From: Winogradskyella ouciana
GTDB taxonomy: Bacteria > Bacteroidota > Bacteroidia > Flavobacteriales > Flavobacteriaceae
DNA length: 64,000 bases
Assembly (NCBI RefSeq): GCF_009709615.1
Contig: NZ_WJYA01000002.1
Span: forward strand, 395,656 to 459,655
Direction: 5' to 3'
Below, piece by piece: positions 35,238 to 44,068 of the stretch. The position numbers were made by a program, and so were the translations under genes. Within the stretch, counting starts at the first letter, position 1. Every line of letters begins with the position of its first letter. The notes under the pieces were generated by a model. It was not told the DNA's origin, ran no database searches, and saw only the letters and a program-made list of their open reading frames with translations.

Positions 35238-37022
35238 TTAATGCTGTATGGCTTCTTTTGCTCCACTAGGTATTCTTATATCTTCAACAATATCTTGAAC
35301 CTCTTGTGGTGGTGCTTTTGTAAATTTCATTATTGTGATTGATACTATAAAATTAAGCATCATAGCGATAGTACCAAAACCTTCTGGAGAAATACCAAAC
35401 CACCATTCGCTTTTATCTGGCAATTCCGCATCAAACCAACCTAATTTATACTTCATCATATACAACAGCATACTCACAATACCGACTAGCATACCTGCAA
35501 TAGCTCCCTCTTTATTCATGCGTTTATAAAAAATGCCCAAAATAATGGCAGGGAAAAATGAAGCAGCAGCCAAACCAAAAGCCAAAGCCACAACTGCTGC
35601 GACAAATCCTGGTGGATTAATACCGAAATAACCTGCAACACAAACAGCTCCTACAGCAGATAAGCGTGCTGCAATGAGTTCACCTTTTTCAGAAATTGAA
35701 GGCTTAATAATTTTTTTAATTAAATCATGAGATACTGAAGAAGAAATTACTAATAACAACCCTGCTGCTGTCGAAAGTGCAGCAGCCAATCCACCAGCAG
35801 CTACCAATGCAATAACCCAGTTGGGCAATTTTGCAATTTCAGGATTTGCTAAAACCATGATGTCTCTATCTACATATAATTCATTATTGTTATTAAGGTT
35901 AGGCTGATTAAAATCCCATTTACCATCATCTCCCTTTAGAAATGCATCACCAGCTAAATATTGAATATTGCCATCTGAATTTTTATCGGTAAATACAACT
36001 AATTCTGTTCCTTCCCATTTCTTAAACCATTCCGGTACTTCTTCATAAGGCTGATCAGAAACCGTTTCAATCATGTTGGTTCTTGCAAATGCCGCTACAG
36101 CTGGTGCAGTTGTATAGAGAATAACAATTAGCAATAAGGCTATACCAGCAGATTTTCGAGCATCTTTTACTCTTTTTACCGTAAAGAATCTTACAATTAC
36201 ATGTGGCAAACCTGCTGTACCCACCATTAAAGCTAAGGTAATTGCAAATATGTCTATTGTTGATTTTGATCCTTCGGTATATTCGGCAAAGCCTAGCTGA
36301 GTGCTTAAACCATCTAGTTTATCCAATAAATACATTCCTGAACCATCATTGAGTTCTCCTCCAAATCCTAATTGTGGAATCGGGTTGCCTGTCATTTGAA
36401 TAGAAATAAAAATCGCAGGTACCATAAAGGCGAATATGAGCACACAATATTGTGCTACTTGGGTATAGGTTATACCTTTCATGCCACCAAGAACTGCATA
36501 GAACAAAACAATGAGCATCCCTATGATGACTCCTGTGTTAATATCAACTTCCAAAAATCTTGAAAACACTATACCCACTCCACGCATTTGCCCAGCTACG
36601 TAAGTAAACGACACTAACAAGGCACAGAATACGGCGACAATCCGAGCGGTTTTAGAATAATAGCGATCACCTATAAAATCTGGAACTGTAAACTTTCCGA
36701 ATTTTCTAAGGTATGGTGCCAAAAGTAATGCTAAGAGTACATAACCACCAGTCCAGCCCATGAGGTATACAGCTCCGTCATAACCAGCGAAAGAAATAAT
36801 ACCCGCCATAGAGATAAACGATGCCGCACTCATCCAATCCGCAGCAGTAGCCATTCCGTTTGCCAAAGGTGAAACACCTCCACCAGCAACATAAAAATCT
36901 TTTGTGGATCCCGCTCTAGACCAAATAGCAATACCGATGTAGAGTGTAAATGTTATGCCGACTAAAATGTAGGTCCAGGTTTGTACATCCATATCGGCGA
37001 TGAGGAGTAGCTTATTCATCAT
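35238..37022 (-). CDS. Sodium:solute symporter (acetate/monocarboxylate type, VC2705 group)
   Basis: A 594-residue SSS-family permease with 13 or so membrane helices, including the sodium-binding region DWMSAASFISMAGIISF, GYVLLALLLAPYLRKFG and PHVIVRFFTVKRVKDAR. The start is set at the ATG at 37022 (MMNKLLL) because the upstream TTG at 37040 is weak; both overlap the DUF4212 gene. A periplasmic insert of about 90 residues (about residues 310-400) contains DKNSDGNIQYLA, close to an EF-hand calcium loop. With DUF4212 it forms a two-subunit transporter, and acs directly follows, so acetate uptake is the natural reading (inference from context). Confidence 0.9.
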   Translation of the reverse strand: MMNKLLLIADMDVQTWTYILVGITFTLYIGIAIWSRAGSTKDFYVAGGGVSPLANGMATAADWMSAASFISMAGIISFAGYDGAVYLMGWTGGYVLLALLLAPYLRKFGKFTVPDFIGDRYYSKTARIVAVFCALLVSFTYVAGQMRGVGIVFSRFLEVDINTGVIIGMLIVLFYAVLGGMKGITYTQVAQYCVLIFAFMVPAIFISIQMTGNPIPQLGFGGELNDGSGMYLLDKLDGLSTQLGFAEYTEGSKSTIDIFAITLALMVGTAGLPHVIVRFFTVKRVKDARKSAGIALLLIVILYTTAPAVAAFARTNMIETVSDQPYEEVPEWFKKWEGTELVVFTDKNSDGNIQYLAGDAFLKGDDGKWDFNQPNLNNNNELYVDRDIMVLANPEIAKLPNWVIALVAAGGLAAALSTAAGLLLVISSSVSHDLIKKIIKPSISEKGELIAARLSAVGAVCVAGYFGINPPGFVAAVVALAFGLAAASFFPAIILGIFYKRMNKEGAIAGMLVGIVSMLLYMMKYKLGWFDAELPDKSEWWFGISPEGFGTIAMMLNFIVSITIMKFTKAPPQEVQDIVEDIRIPSGAKEAIQH

Positions 37023-37269
37023 AGCCGTATTTTTTATCAAGTTTATTCATTAATCGAACATAAACAAATATGAGAATGACAAAGACATACATAGACCCTT
37101 GTTGTGCAAACCAAAAACCTAATTTAAAACCACCTATCTTAATTTGATTTAACTCATCTTTTAATAAAATGCCTGCACCATAAGATACCGCAAACCAGAT
37201 TGCCAGTAAAATGATAACATATTTGATATTATCTCTCCAATAGCCTTTAGCGTTCTCCCTATTCTTCAT
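37012..37269 (-). CDS. DUF4212 small subunit of the sodium:solute symporter
   Basis: An 85-residue protein with two membrane helices (VIILLAIWFAVSYGAGILL and FWFAQQGSMYVFVILIFVYVRL), the latter with the family phrase FWFAQQGSMYVF. DUF4212 proteins accompany SSS permeases as a small partner. The gene overlaps the symporter start and the end of the AGCS gene, an arrangement typical of translational coupling. Confidence 0.9.
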   Translation of the reverse strand: MKNRENAKGYWRDNIKYVIILLAIWFAVSYGAGILLKDELNQIKIGGFKLGFWFAQQGSMYVFVILIFVYVRLMNKLDKKYGYDE

Positions 37270-38647
37270 GTTTTGATAATTTTTGGCGTTTAGTGTAGGC
37301 TTTCAATTCTTTTATCACTTTTGGAGCTAATATTATGGTTGCTATCATCGTTGGTATAGCCATTAATGCAAAAACACCATCTATGAGATTAATCATCATA
37401 CTTAAACTCGTTGTTGCTCCAAGTATAATACTCAAAATATAGAAGTAGTTGTAATAATGTTTTTTATCGGATCCAAACAAAAACGACATGCATTTTGTAC
37501 CATAATATGAATAGGAGAACAATGAACTCATACTAAAAACGGTAATACATACCAATAAAGCATACTTACCATAAGTAGGCATCACATTGCCAAATGCCGC
37601 TGCAGTAAGACTCACTCCATTATCTGAGGTTGTTTCCCAAACACCTGTTGTTAAAATCGCTAAGGCAGTTAGTGTACAAACCACCAAAGTATCAATAGCT
37701 GGTCCAAGCATAGCAACTAAACCTTCGCGAATAGGCTCGTTTGTTTTTGCAGCACCATGAGCCATTGGAGCTGTACCAATACCAGCCTCATTAGAAAATG
37801 CTCCGCGTTTTATTCCATGCAAGATTAAGGCTCCCAAAACTCCACCTAAAAAAGTATCATTTTTTGGATAGTAGTTGGCTGCAAAGGCATCGGTAAAAAT
37901 TAGTTTTAAATAATATAGTAATACATCACTATGCAATACCAAAATAATTATAACTAGTACAAAATATAAAAGTACCATCATCGGTACCAAACGCGATGCT
38001 ACTATACCGATACGTTTTATACCTCCTAAAATTACCAGAGCCGTAATACTCACTAAAGCAAAAGCTATATAGAGATTAGATGAAAAACCTACTTCTACTC
38101 CATTCGGTATTAACAAGATATCATTAATGGCTTGCGTTAATTGGTTGACATTAAATACGGGTAACGCACCTATTAAACCGCATAAACTAAAAAATATAGC
38201 TAAGGGTTTCCATGATTTTCCTAAGCCTTCAACAATAAAATACATTGGCCCTCCTTGCACCTCACCTGCGCTATCTTTTCCTCTAAATAAGATCGCTAAG
38301 GTTGATGTAAAGAACTTAGTACTCATACCTATTATGGCACTTACCCACATCCAAAAAACTGCACCTGGCCCACCTATAGAAATAGCCACTGCAACTCCTG
38401 CTATATTTCCCATACCTACTGTTGCTGATAGAGCTGTTGTCAATGCCTGAAAGTGTGAAATCTGTCCTTGATCATTAGGGTTGTCGTATTTACCTCTAAG
38501 CACACTAATAGCATGACCAATGTACTTAAAAGGCAAAAAATGAGAACGAATCAATAGGTAAAGACCACCACCAATTAATAAAATGAGTAACGGTAAACCC
38601 CAAGCTAAGGACGAAAAATCTTTGAGTAATTGATTGAGAAACTCCAT
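37259..38647 (-). CDS. Alanine/glycine:cation symporter (AGCS family)
   Basis: A 462-residue permease with about 10-11 membrane helices. Family hallmarks: ALSATVGMGNIAGVAVAISIGGPGAVFWMW (only partly quoted; GNIAGVA and GGPGAVFWMW are key), ILHGIKRGAFSNEAGIGTAPMAHGAA, and AVQGGP-type region EVQGGPMYFI. It imports alanine or glycine with sodium or proton. It is the first gene of a leftward operon that continues with DUF4212, the SSS symporter and acs; it ends 11 bp inside the next gene. Confidence 0.9.
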   Translation of the reverse strand: MEFLNQLLKDFSSLAWGLPLLILLIGGGLYLLIRSHFLPFKYIGHAISVLRGKYDNPNDQGQISHFQALTTALSATVGMGNIAGVAVAISIGGPGAVFWMWVSAIIGMSTKFFTSTLAILFRGKDSAGEVQGGPMYFIVEGLGKSWKPLAIFFSLCGLIGALPVFNVNQLTQAINDILLIPNGVEVGFSSNLYIAFALVSITALVILGGIKRIGIVASRLVPMMVLLYFVLVIIILVLHSDVLLYYLKLIFTDAFAANYYPKNDTFLGGVLGALILHGIKRGAFSNEAGIGTAPMAHGAAKTNEPIREGLVAMLGPAIDTLVVCTLTALAILTTGVWETTSDNGVSLTAAAFGNVMPTYGKYALLVCITVFSMSSLFSYSYYGTKCMSFLFGSDKKHYYNYFYILSIILGATTSLSMMINLIDGVFALMAIPTMIATIILAPKVIKELKAYTKRQKLSKHEE

Positions 38648-38820
38648 AGATTATAAATGTACTAAACCCAATAAACTTATAGTAGATTGTTTATAATTAT
38701 TTTGAGCTACCTAACCTAACTCATTGATTTTAAATGAGGAAAAAATTAACTACCCTTACCAGTGTAACTTGTTTCAATATTGAACGATAGGCACACGACC
38801 TAAAAACAAATCTAGTGTGA

Positions 38821-39138
38821 AATAAAGAAGATAAATTGTCAAACGAATCTACATTATAGGTAGAGTATTTAGTCTCACAACTTAGTGATATACCAGATAT
38901 AACAATAAAGAAAATGTTTGATGGCAATGGTATTTTCTGCAATGGAAAAATGTTTGGGATGGTGGATTCTAAAGGGTAATGCTATTTAAAAGGCAATAAT
39001 ACATTATTAGAAGAATTTGCCAACAAAGGGGCAATAAAACATTCTAAGATGCTTTATACCTTCATTCCGATAGAGGTTTTAAATGATGCTAAAACACTAA
39101 AAATTTGGGCTGAGAAATCAATATCCCAAACTATATAA
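38821..39138 (+). pseudogene. Decayed TfoX N-terminal-domain gene
   Basis: Reading the plus strand in one frame gives a TfoX N-terminal-like sequence interrupted by stops: TAG at 38857 and TAA at 38977, and no usable start. The recognisable pieces are EYLVSQLSDIPDITIKKMF, IFCNGKMFGMVDSKG, then after the second stop CYLKGNNTLLEEF and LKIWAEKS. This follows the TfoX pattern of a KMFGG...GKMFG...LYLK...EF...WA. The frame is otherwise intact and ends at TAA 39136. The gene seems to have been lost recently, since only single-base stops are visible. A minus-strand open frame at 38730-38942 is its shadow. Confidence 0.75.
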
Positions 39139-39148
39139 TTTACGAAGT

Positions 39149-39958
39149 TTAGCTTGCCATCTTTGGGTTTCTGCTATTTATGAGCCTCTTAGTTAAGCGC
39201 TTGTATTTTTCATCAATCATATCATTTTTGTAAATGAATTTCTTTTTCAAATTTGCGCGCTTCCAACTGTCTTTTGTCGTTGCATTTTCTTCAATCAGTG
39301 ATTCAACCAAGGGAAGGCTTTCTTTTAGATCCTTTAAACGAATATAAGTGATATTCTCTAACAGTGCTGTTTTTTCCGTAAAATCGAAGTAAAACTTAAC
39401 TAGCTTATCAATAATTTCTTGATTTTTTTTGCTGTGAACGCCAATTTCAAAATCCCGCAGGTTTACGCCCACTTTTTGTTTCCAAAAATGCTCAAGGGGA
39501 ATATCGAAATGAAACTTTAGCATATTAGGTTTATTCCAATAATTAATTACTGAAGTCACCCAAGAGGAAGGAGATCGTAAGACACAGATATAGTCTAGGT
39601 CTTTGGCAATTTTATGATTTACCAGTTCTTCGACATAAGCGCTCCATGATCCTGAACATTCTAATTTTAGGTTTAAGTAATTTAATCGCTTGGTGAAATA
39701 CGTATCGAAATCCTCATCTAACGATTTATAAGTTGTATAGTGGATGGGTTCATGTTTCGCAATGTTTGAGCTAAAGCAACTCGACAGATAAGTGGTACCC
39801 GTTTTATAAGGTGAAATGCAATACACCGTTTTTTGGTTGGCCTTTGCATGATTATGTAGCTTCATCTTAGATAAAATAAACCTGCTTTGCATTTCTCTTA
39901 TAAATTTGCCGAGACGGGTTTTGAGCAAATAGAATTTAATTTTGTCAGAAGTTGTCAT
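39149..39958 (-). CDS. Sulfotransferase family protein
   Basis: A 269-residue protein with the PAPS-binding P-loop-like motif CISPYKTGTTYLSS (about residue 50) and a second PAPS-binding segment CVLRSPSSWVTSVINYW (about residue 125, with conserved Arg and Ser). The C-terminus is basic (DEKYKRLTKRLINSR). No membrane helix or signal peptide is seen. Sulfotransferases of this kind modify sugars or lipids with sulfate; the acceptor is unknown. There is no neighbouring PAPS synthesis gene. The gene stands between the TfoX pseudogene and a 317-bp gap. Confidence 0.8.
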   Translation of the reverse strand: MTTSDKIKFYLLKTRLGKFIREMQSRFILSKMKLHNHAKANQKTVYCISPYKTGTTYLSSCFSSNIAKHEPIHYTTYKSLDEDFDTYFTKRLNYLNLKLECSGSWSAYVEELVNHKIAKDLDYICVLRSPSSWVTSVINYWNKPNMLKFHFDIPLEHFWKQKVGVNLRDFEIGVHSKKNQEIIDKLVKFYFDFTEKTALLENITYIRLKDLKESLPLVESLIEENATTKDSWKRANLKKKFIYKNDMIDEKYKRLTKRLINSRNPKMAS

Positions 39959-40275
39959 ATCTTCACGTTGTTTAAATCAACGCCAAATAACAACACAAAT
40001 TAGAGTAAGGTTTGTATTGAATTATTAATTTGCACAACCAATCAAGGTAAAAGGTTGTACTAACGGCATTAATTGTTAATAGGGATTCCTATTTAACTAA
40101 AAAATGCCTATATGACCTCATTTTATCGACTAAAGTAGGTCTATACTTGATATAAGGTTAAAATTTTAACATATTTAATCATTATCTTTGTAGGCTTTAT
40201 CCTACACATAGTGCGCTTAAATAGAGCTAATTGAAGAATCTAACGTTATTAATTTGTATAAATTTTAAGTAATCA
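39959..40275. other. Intergenic gap between sulfotransferase and esterase
   Basis: A 317-bp A+T-rich gap between divergent genes. It holds a -7 box candidate (TATCTTTG, 40183-40190) facing the 40276 gene. I see no open reading frame, tRNA or strong hairpin. Confidence 0.6.
40183..40190 (+). promoter_or_regulatory. -7 box upstream of the 40276 gene
   Basis: TATCTTTG matches TAnnTTTG. The start codon lies 85 bp downstream, implying a long 5' leader if used. Confidence 0.35.
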
Positions 40276-41520
40276 ATGAAACATATAAATAAATACCACG
40301 CCTTGTTTTTTCTGTTTATTCTTGTCGGTTATTATGCCCAAGGACAGAATAACCCTAATCGACAAAGAAGTATCATCATAGATAGCATCTTCTCAAAGAC
40401 ATTAAATGAACAAAGACAATTTTTTGTGCAATTTCCTCAAGACTATGATGAAAAAAGTGATAAGAAATATCCTGTTGCGATAATTTTAGATGGTGAGTTT
40501 TTGCTTCCGACGGTCAATAACTTTCAAGGCTACTATAGTGGTGGGTTTACACCAGAAATGATATTAGTCGGAATATCTAATCTCAAAAACAGAACTAGGG
40601 ATTTGACAACATCAACCATTACGGAAAATTATGGGATGCCATATAATAGAGAAAATGGTGAAGCCAGTAATTTTATAAAGTTTATTGAAGATGAATTTAT
40701 TCAGCATATAGAAAAAATCTACCCTGTTACAAATTACAGAACTTTAATTGGTCATTCATATGGTGGTTTATTTACTATTTATACCTTTTTATACCATTTA
40801 AATTTATTTTCTAACTATATCGCTATAGATCCAAGTTTAGATTGGGATAATCAAAAATTGGTTAAAGCATCTCAAGATATTATTGCTAATGAAAATTATG
40901 AAGGGAAGTCATTATTTATGTCATTAAATGGTCAACTTCATATGCAAAAACCAGAAATTACAATTGACAACGTAATGCAAGATGATTCTGATTTTACGTC
41001 ATTTCCGCGATCTAATATTATGCTGAAAAACATTATTGAAGAAAATGAAGGTAATGGTTTAAATTTTACATGGAAATTTTATCCAAGGGATTTGCACGGC
41101 ACGATTCAATTTCCATCGATTATGGACGGCTTAATATCAATATTTCAATGGTTTCAAATGGAAAACACTCAAAAGTTTAATTCATTTGAAACTTCTACAG
41201 AAGAACTGCAAGCCATAATAAAAAACAGAGCGGATAAACTTTACAAGAATTTTGGATACCAAGTACCGCCTTATCCAGAAGATCTCCTTATTGTGTTAGG
41301 AGATATGAGTACGGACATGAAAAAGAATAAAAAAGCAAAAATGTTTTATGAGTTTGCCGTTGAGTATTACCCTTTAAGTGCAAGAGCTCATACATCAATG
41401 GCTGAATATTATGAAAACAATAATGATTTTAAGAGTTCATTAGAATATGCTCAAAAAGCTTTTAGCTTAGATTCTAATAACTATTTAAAAAAGAAAATAG
41501 AGCGCCTCAAAGGGTATTAG
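40276..41520 (+). CDS. Exported alpha/beta hydrolase (esterase-D-like) with C-terminal TPR
   Basis: A 414-residue protein. Signal peptide: MKHINKYHALFFLFILVGYYAQG. The catalytic domain (about 30-290) has the esterase D/IroE layout with the nucleophile elbow GHSYGGLFT (Ser about residue 160) and the catalytic His probably in DLHGTIQFPS (about 276). The C-terminal 90 residues hold TPR-like helices (FYEFAVEYYPLSARAHTSMAEYYE, quoted in part). An exported esterase with a TPR module could act on acylated siderophores, peptides or carbohydrates (inference). The gene is followed by an acyltransferase 91 bp later. Confidence 0.82.
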   Translation: MKHINKYHALFFLFILVGYYAQGQNNPNRQRSIIIDSIFSKTLNEQRQFFVQFPQDYDEKSDKKYPVAIILDGEFLLPTVNNFQGYYSGGFTPEMILVGISNLKNRTRDLTTSTITENYGMPYNRENGEASNFIKFIEDEFIQHIEKIYPVTNYRTLIGHSYGGLFTIYTFLYHLNLFSNYIAIDPSLDWDNQKLVKASQDIIANENYEGKSLFMSLNGQLHMQKPEITIDNVMQDDSDFTSFPRSNIMLKNIIEENEGNGLNFTWKFYPRDLHGTIQFPSIMDGLISIFQWFQMENTQKFNSFETSTEELQAIIKNRADKLYKNFGYQVPPYPEDLLIVLGDMSTDMKKNKKAKMFYEFAVEYYPLSARAHTSMAEYYENNNDFKSSLEYAQKAFSLDSNNYLKKKIERLKGY

Positions 41521-41583
41521 TATTCTTAGATTCTACAATTAAGACATCATAGCAATTAAAACATTATAGATATTCCAAAATTA

Positions 41584-41591
41584 TATCTTTG
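41584..41591 (+). promoter_or_regulatory. -7 box upstream of the 41611 gene
   Basis: TATCTTTG matches TAnnTTTG, 19 bp before the TTG start codon at 41611. Confidence 0.45.
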
Positions 41592-41610
41592 TATTTCAAC
41601 CAATCGTTAA

Positions 41611-42708
41611 TTGAATAAAAATCGTCTTTATTTTATAGATGCCGTAAGAGCATTCGCCATTTTAATGATGCTACAAGGGCACTTTATAGATACCTTGCTA
41701 GATATATCATATAGAGACGAGTCCGATACTGCCTTTAAGGTTTGGAAATATTTTAGAGGTATTACAGCACCGACCTTTTTTACCATTTCGGGTTTAATAT
41801 TTTCTTATTTACTCATTAAGGCCAAGAAAAGCGGAAGTGCAGAAAAACGTATGCGCAAAGGTTTAGTCCGTGGCTTTATGCTAATTGGTATAGGCTACTT
41901 ATTAAGAGTCCCGATTTTTGAGTGGTTGTTTGGGGTATTCAATAGTTATTTTTTGGTCATTGACGTGCTTCAGTGTATAGGTCTATCCCTTATTTTAATT
42001 GTTATTATTTATAGATTAACCTGCAAGAAAACTTTAGTGTTTTCTATTTTAATGTTGCTGTTTGGCTTGGTAATTTTTATCACGGAGCCAATGTATAGAC
42101 ATTTAGAATTACCTCATATACCTAAATTGTTTTCTAACTATTTAACCAAAGATTATGGTTCTATATTTACCATTTTACCTTGGTTTGGTTATGTTGCCTT
42201 TGGTGGCTTTATCTCCACATTGTTTTATCGTTATTTAGAACGACCAAGGTTTAAATTGGCAACTGTTTCTGGGTTTTTTATCGTTGGTCTAGGTTTAATA
42301 TTTTATTCTTCATGGTCTTTTAATGAGCTCTATTACTTATTGGATATCAAACTTTTTGAAGATGTTGCTTATTACAACTATCTGTTTACCAGACTTGGCA
42401 ATGTACTTATTCTGTTTGCTTTGTTTTATTTGGCCGAAAAGTATGTTAAACAACCACTAATCTTAAAGATTGGGCAAAAAACACTCTCTATTTATGTTAT
42501 TCATTTTATAATCATTTATGGAAGTTTTACAGGTGTTGGATTGTATCAACTTATTGGTAAAACCTTATTGCCATGGCAGGCTATTAGTGGTGCTTTAGTG
42601 TTTTTGGTTTCAGTATGTTTTATCTCATTTTATTATGTAAAAACCAATGCCTTTGTCTATTCTGTCTTAAGAAAAGTTGTAGATAAGATTAAAACCTCCA
42701 AACAATAA
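41611..42708 (+). CDS. Membrane acyltransferase (DUF1624, heparan-alpha-glucosaminide N-acetyltransferase-like)
   Basis: A 365-residue protein with about ten membrane helices. The N-terminal motif RLYFIDAVRAFAILMMLQGHF holds the family Asp and His (D10-type and H20-type positions), in the order of DUF1624/HGSNAT-like acyltransferases. These move an acyl group to a sugar across the membrane. The start is TTG at 41611; the next ATG (41663) would delete the conserved IDAVRAF, so TTG is required. Acceptor unknown. It is downstream of the esterase-TPR gene but has its own -7 box. Confidence 0.8.
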   Translation: MNKNRLYFIDAVRAFAILMMLQGHFIDTLLDISYRDESDTAFKVWKYFRGITAPTFFTISGLIFSYLLIKAKKSGSAEKRMRKGLVRGFMLIGIGYLLRVPIFEWLFGVFNSYFLVIDVLQCIGLSLILIVIIYRLTCKKTLVFSILMLLFGLVIFITEPMYRHLELPHIPKLFSNYLTKDYGSIFTILPWFGYVAFGGFISTLFYRYLERPRFKLATVSGFFIVGLGLIFYSSWSFNELYYLLDIKLFEDVAYYNYLFTRLGNVLILFALFYLAEKYVKQPLILKIGQKTLSIYVIHFIIIYGSFTGVGLYQLIGKTLLPWQAISGALVFLVSVCFISFYYVKTNAFVYSVLRKVVDKIKTSKQ

Positions 42709-42758
42709 AATTCTATATGTTTTCCTTACCTTTATTACAATCAATAATTTAGTGTTTT

Positions 42759-43211
42759 ATGAAGTGTAATCTTTATTTAGTTCTATTGACTTTATTGCTA
42801 TTAACCTCATGCAATAGGATAGCCAATAAAACAAAAGAAGGCATTAACAAAGGTGGTGAAGTAGTTGGTGAAACTGCAACAGAGTTTTTTGAAGGTGTCT
42901 CTGAGGGTGTTGATAAAACACTGGAATGCGATGTTAAATTATCTAAACACCTAACTAGTATTGGACTAAAAACAGGTGTTTATAATGTAAATAGTGGCAC
43001 TAACGGTAATAACAATCAACTCACTTTATATTTGATTTTTGATAATGCTATCAATGAAACAATTGTAGCCAAGGCTTATAATAAAAATGGTCTAGAAATA
43101 GGAAGGGCAAAAACTACTATAAATGGAAATGAAGGTGATGCTGGGTATTATGATTTTGAGTTTGATACAAGAACAGATATAGGTTTTAGAAATAAAATTG
43201 TTATTGAATAA
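42759..43211 (+). CDS. Small exported lipoprotein
   Basis: A 150-residue lipoprotein with a lipobox (MKCNLYLVLLTLLLLTSC; lipidated Cys 18). A polar, Glu/Gly/Lys-rich region (NKTKEGINKGGEVVGETA) follows, then a beta-type domain (LTLYLIFDNAINETIVAKAY). I do not recognise a family. It lies 50 bp after the acyltransferase gene and is followed by an imperfect terminator. Confidence 0.75.
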   Translation: MKCNLYLVLLTLLLLTSCNRIANKTKEGINKGGEVVGETATEFFEGVSEGVDKTLECDVKLSKHLTSIGLKTGVYNVNSGTNGNNNQLTLYLIFDNAINETIVAKAYNKNGLEIGRAKTTINGNEGDAGYYDFEFDTRTDIGFRNKIVIE

Positions 43212-43213
43212 AA

Positions 43214-43245
43214 AAGGCTCCCTAATTAAAGGAAGCCTCTTTCTC
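43214..43245 (+). terminator. Imperfect terminator after the 42759 lipoprotein
   Basis: AGGCTCCCT pairs with AAGGAAGCCT with one mismatch, followed by a CTTTCTCTTT tract. Confidence 0.6.
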
Positions 43246-43378
43246 TTTCATAGCAACTAAATCAATCAATCAAATTTAAAACCTTAATTGCTAGTATATA
43301 GTATCATTTATGACACTGCAATTATATATACGAAAATATTATAAGGTCGGTTTTTAATTTTTAAAATGATATGAAAGA

Positions 43379-43855
43379 ATGAACCCTTTAATCGAGACAT
43401 TCTATAAAGCATTTAATAATCTAGATGCAAGTACTATGTGTTCTTGCTATCATGAAGACATCGTTTTTGAAGATCCTGCATTTGGAAGATTGGAAGGCGA
43501 ACGCGCCAAAGCCATGTGGCAAATGTTGTGCGAATCGCAAAAAGACAAAAACTTTAAGGTTGAAGTCTCTAATATAAACTCAAACGACACTGAGGGTTCT
43601 GCACACTGGGAAGCGTATTATATTTTTAGTAAATCGGGCAGAAAAGTCCACAATAAGATTGATGCCCAATTCGAATTTAAGGATGGATTAATCATTAATC
43701 ATATAGACCATTTCAATCTACATAAATGGGCACGACAAGCTTTAGGGTTTAAAGGCTTGGTCATCGGTAGAACCCGATATTTTAAAAACAAATTGAAAGC
43801 GCAGACCAATCGTCTTTTAGATAAGTATATAGACGAAAAAAAGCTATCTCGTTAG
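43379..43855 (+). CDS. SnoaL-like / NTF2-fold protein
   Basis: A 158-residue protein of the NTF2-like fold: IETFYKAFNNLDASTMCSCYHEDIVFEDPAFG at the start (quoted only in part here: FYKAFNNLDASTMCSCYHED), with GSAHWEAYYIFSKSGRKVHN and FKDGLIINHIDHFNLHKWARQALG. The Asp/His pattern fits SnoaL-like proteins that often hydrolyse or isomerise small substrates, but no catalytic role is assigned. The C-terminus ends in a basic helix (RLLDKYIDEKKLSR). A terminator overlaps the stop codon. The gene seems to be alone. Confidence 0.85.
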   Translation: MNPLIETFYKAFNNLDASTMCSCYHEDIVFEDPAFGRLEGERAKAMWQMLCESQKDKNFKVEVSNINSNDTEGSAHWEAYYIFSKSGRKVHNKIDAQFEFKDGLIINHIDHFNLHKWARQALGFKGLVIGRTRYFKNKLKAQTNRLLDKYIDEKKLSR

Positions 43856-43872
43856 GACCTAGATAGCTTTTT
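43836..43872 (+). terminator. Terminator overlapping the end of the 43379 gene
   Basis: AAAAAGCTATCT pairs with AGATAGCTTTTT; the stop codon lies in the loop region and a T run follows. Confidence 0.85.
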
Positions 43873-43948
43873 TTAAATTGCAATGTTTCTTTTTAGGGAC
43901 TTAATAGTTTACTTTATGTTTCATTGCATTATATATAAATCAAATCTT

Positions 43949-44068
43949 ATGCCAAAAAAAACTTATATTTACTTAAATTTAAAAAAAAGAGCTGATTTTT
44001 ACTATTCTATTATGCAAAAAGCAAAGAAAGTGGATAAAACCAACGTTAAAGCCGTTTTTATCGATTAA
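43949..44068 (+). CDS. Possible small basic protein (39 residues)
   Basis: An ATG at 43949 opens a 39-codon frame encoding a Lys-rich peptide that starts MPKKTYIYLNLKKRADFYYS and ends in KAVFID. It closes just before the converging acyltransferase gene. Coding character is plausible (A-rich leader, Lys-rich start), but it is short, has no recognised family and could be chance. A longer frame from 43883 is less likely. Confidence 0.35.
   Translation: MPKKTYIYLNLKKRADFYYSIMQKAKKVDKTNVKAVFID

Noticed and set aside
38730..38942. Minus-strand frame of 70 codons beside the AGCS gene
   Set aside because: It is the shadow of the TfoX-like pseudogene on the plus strand, which shows clear family sequence.
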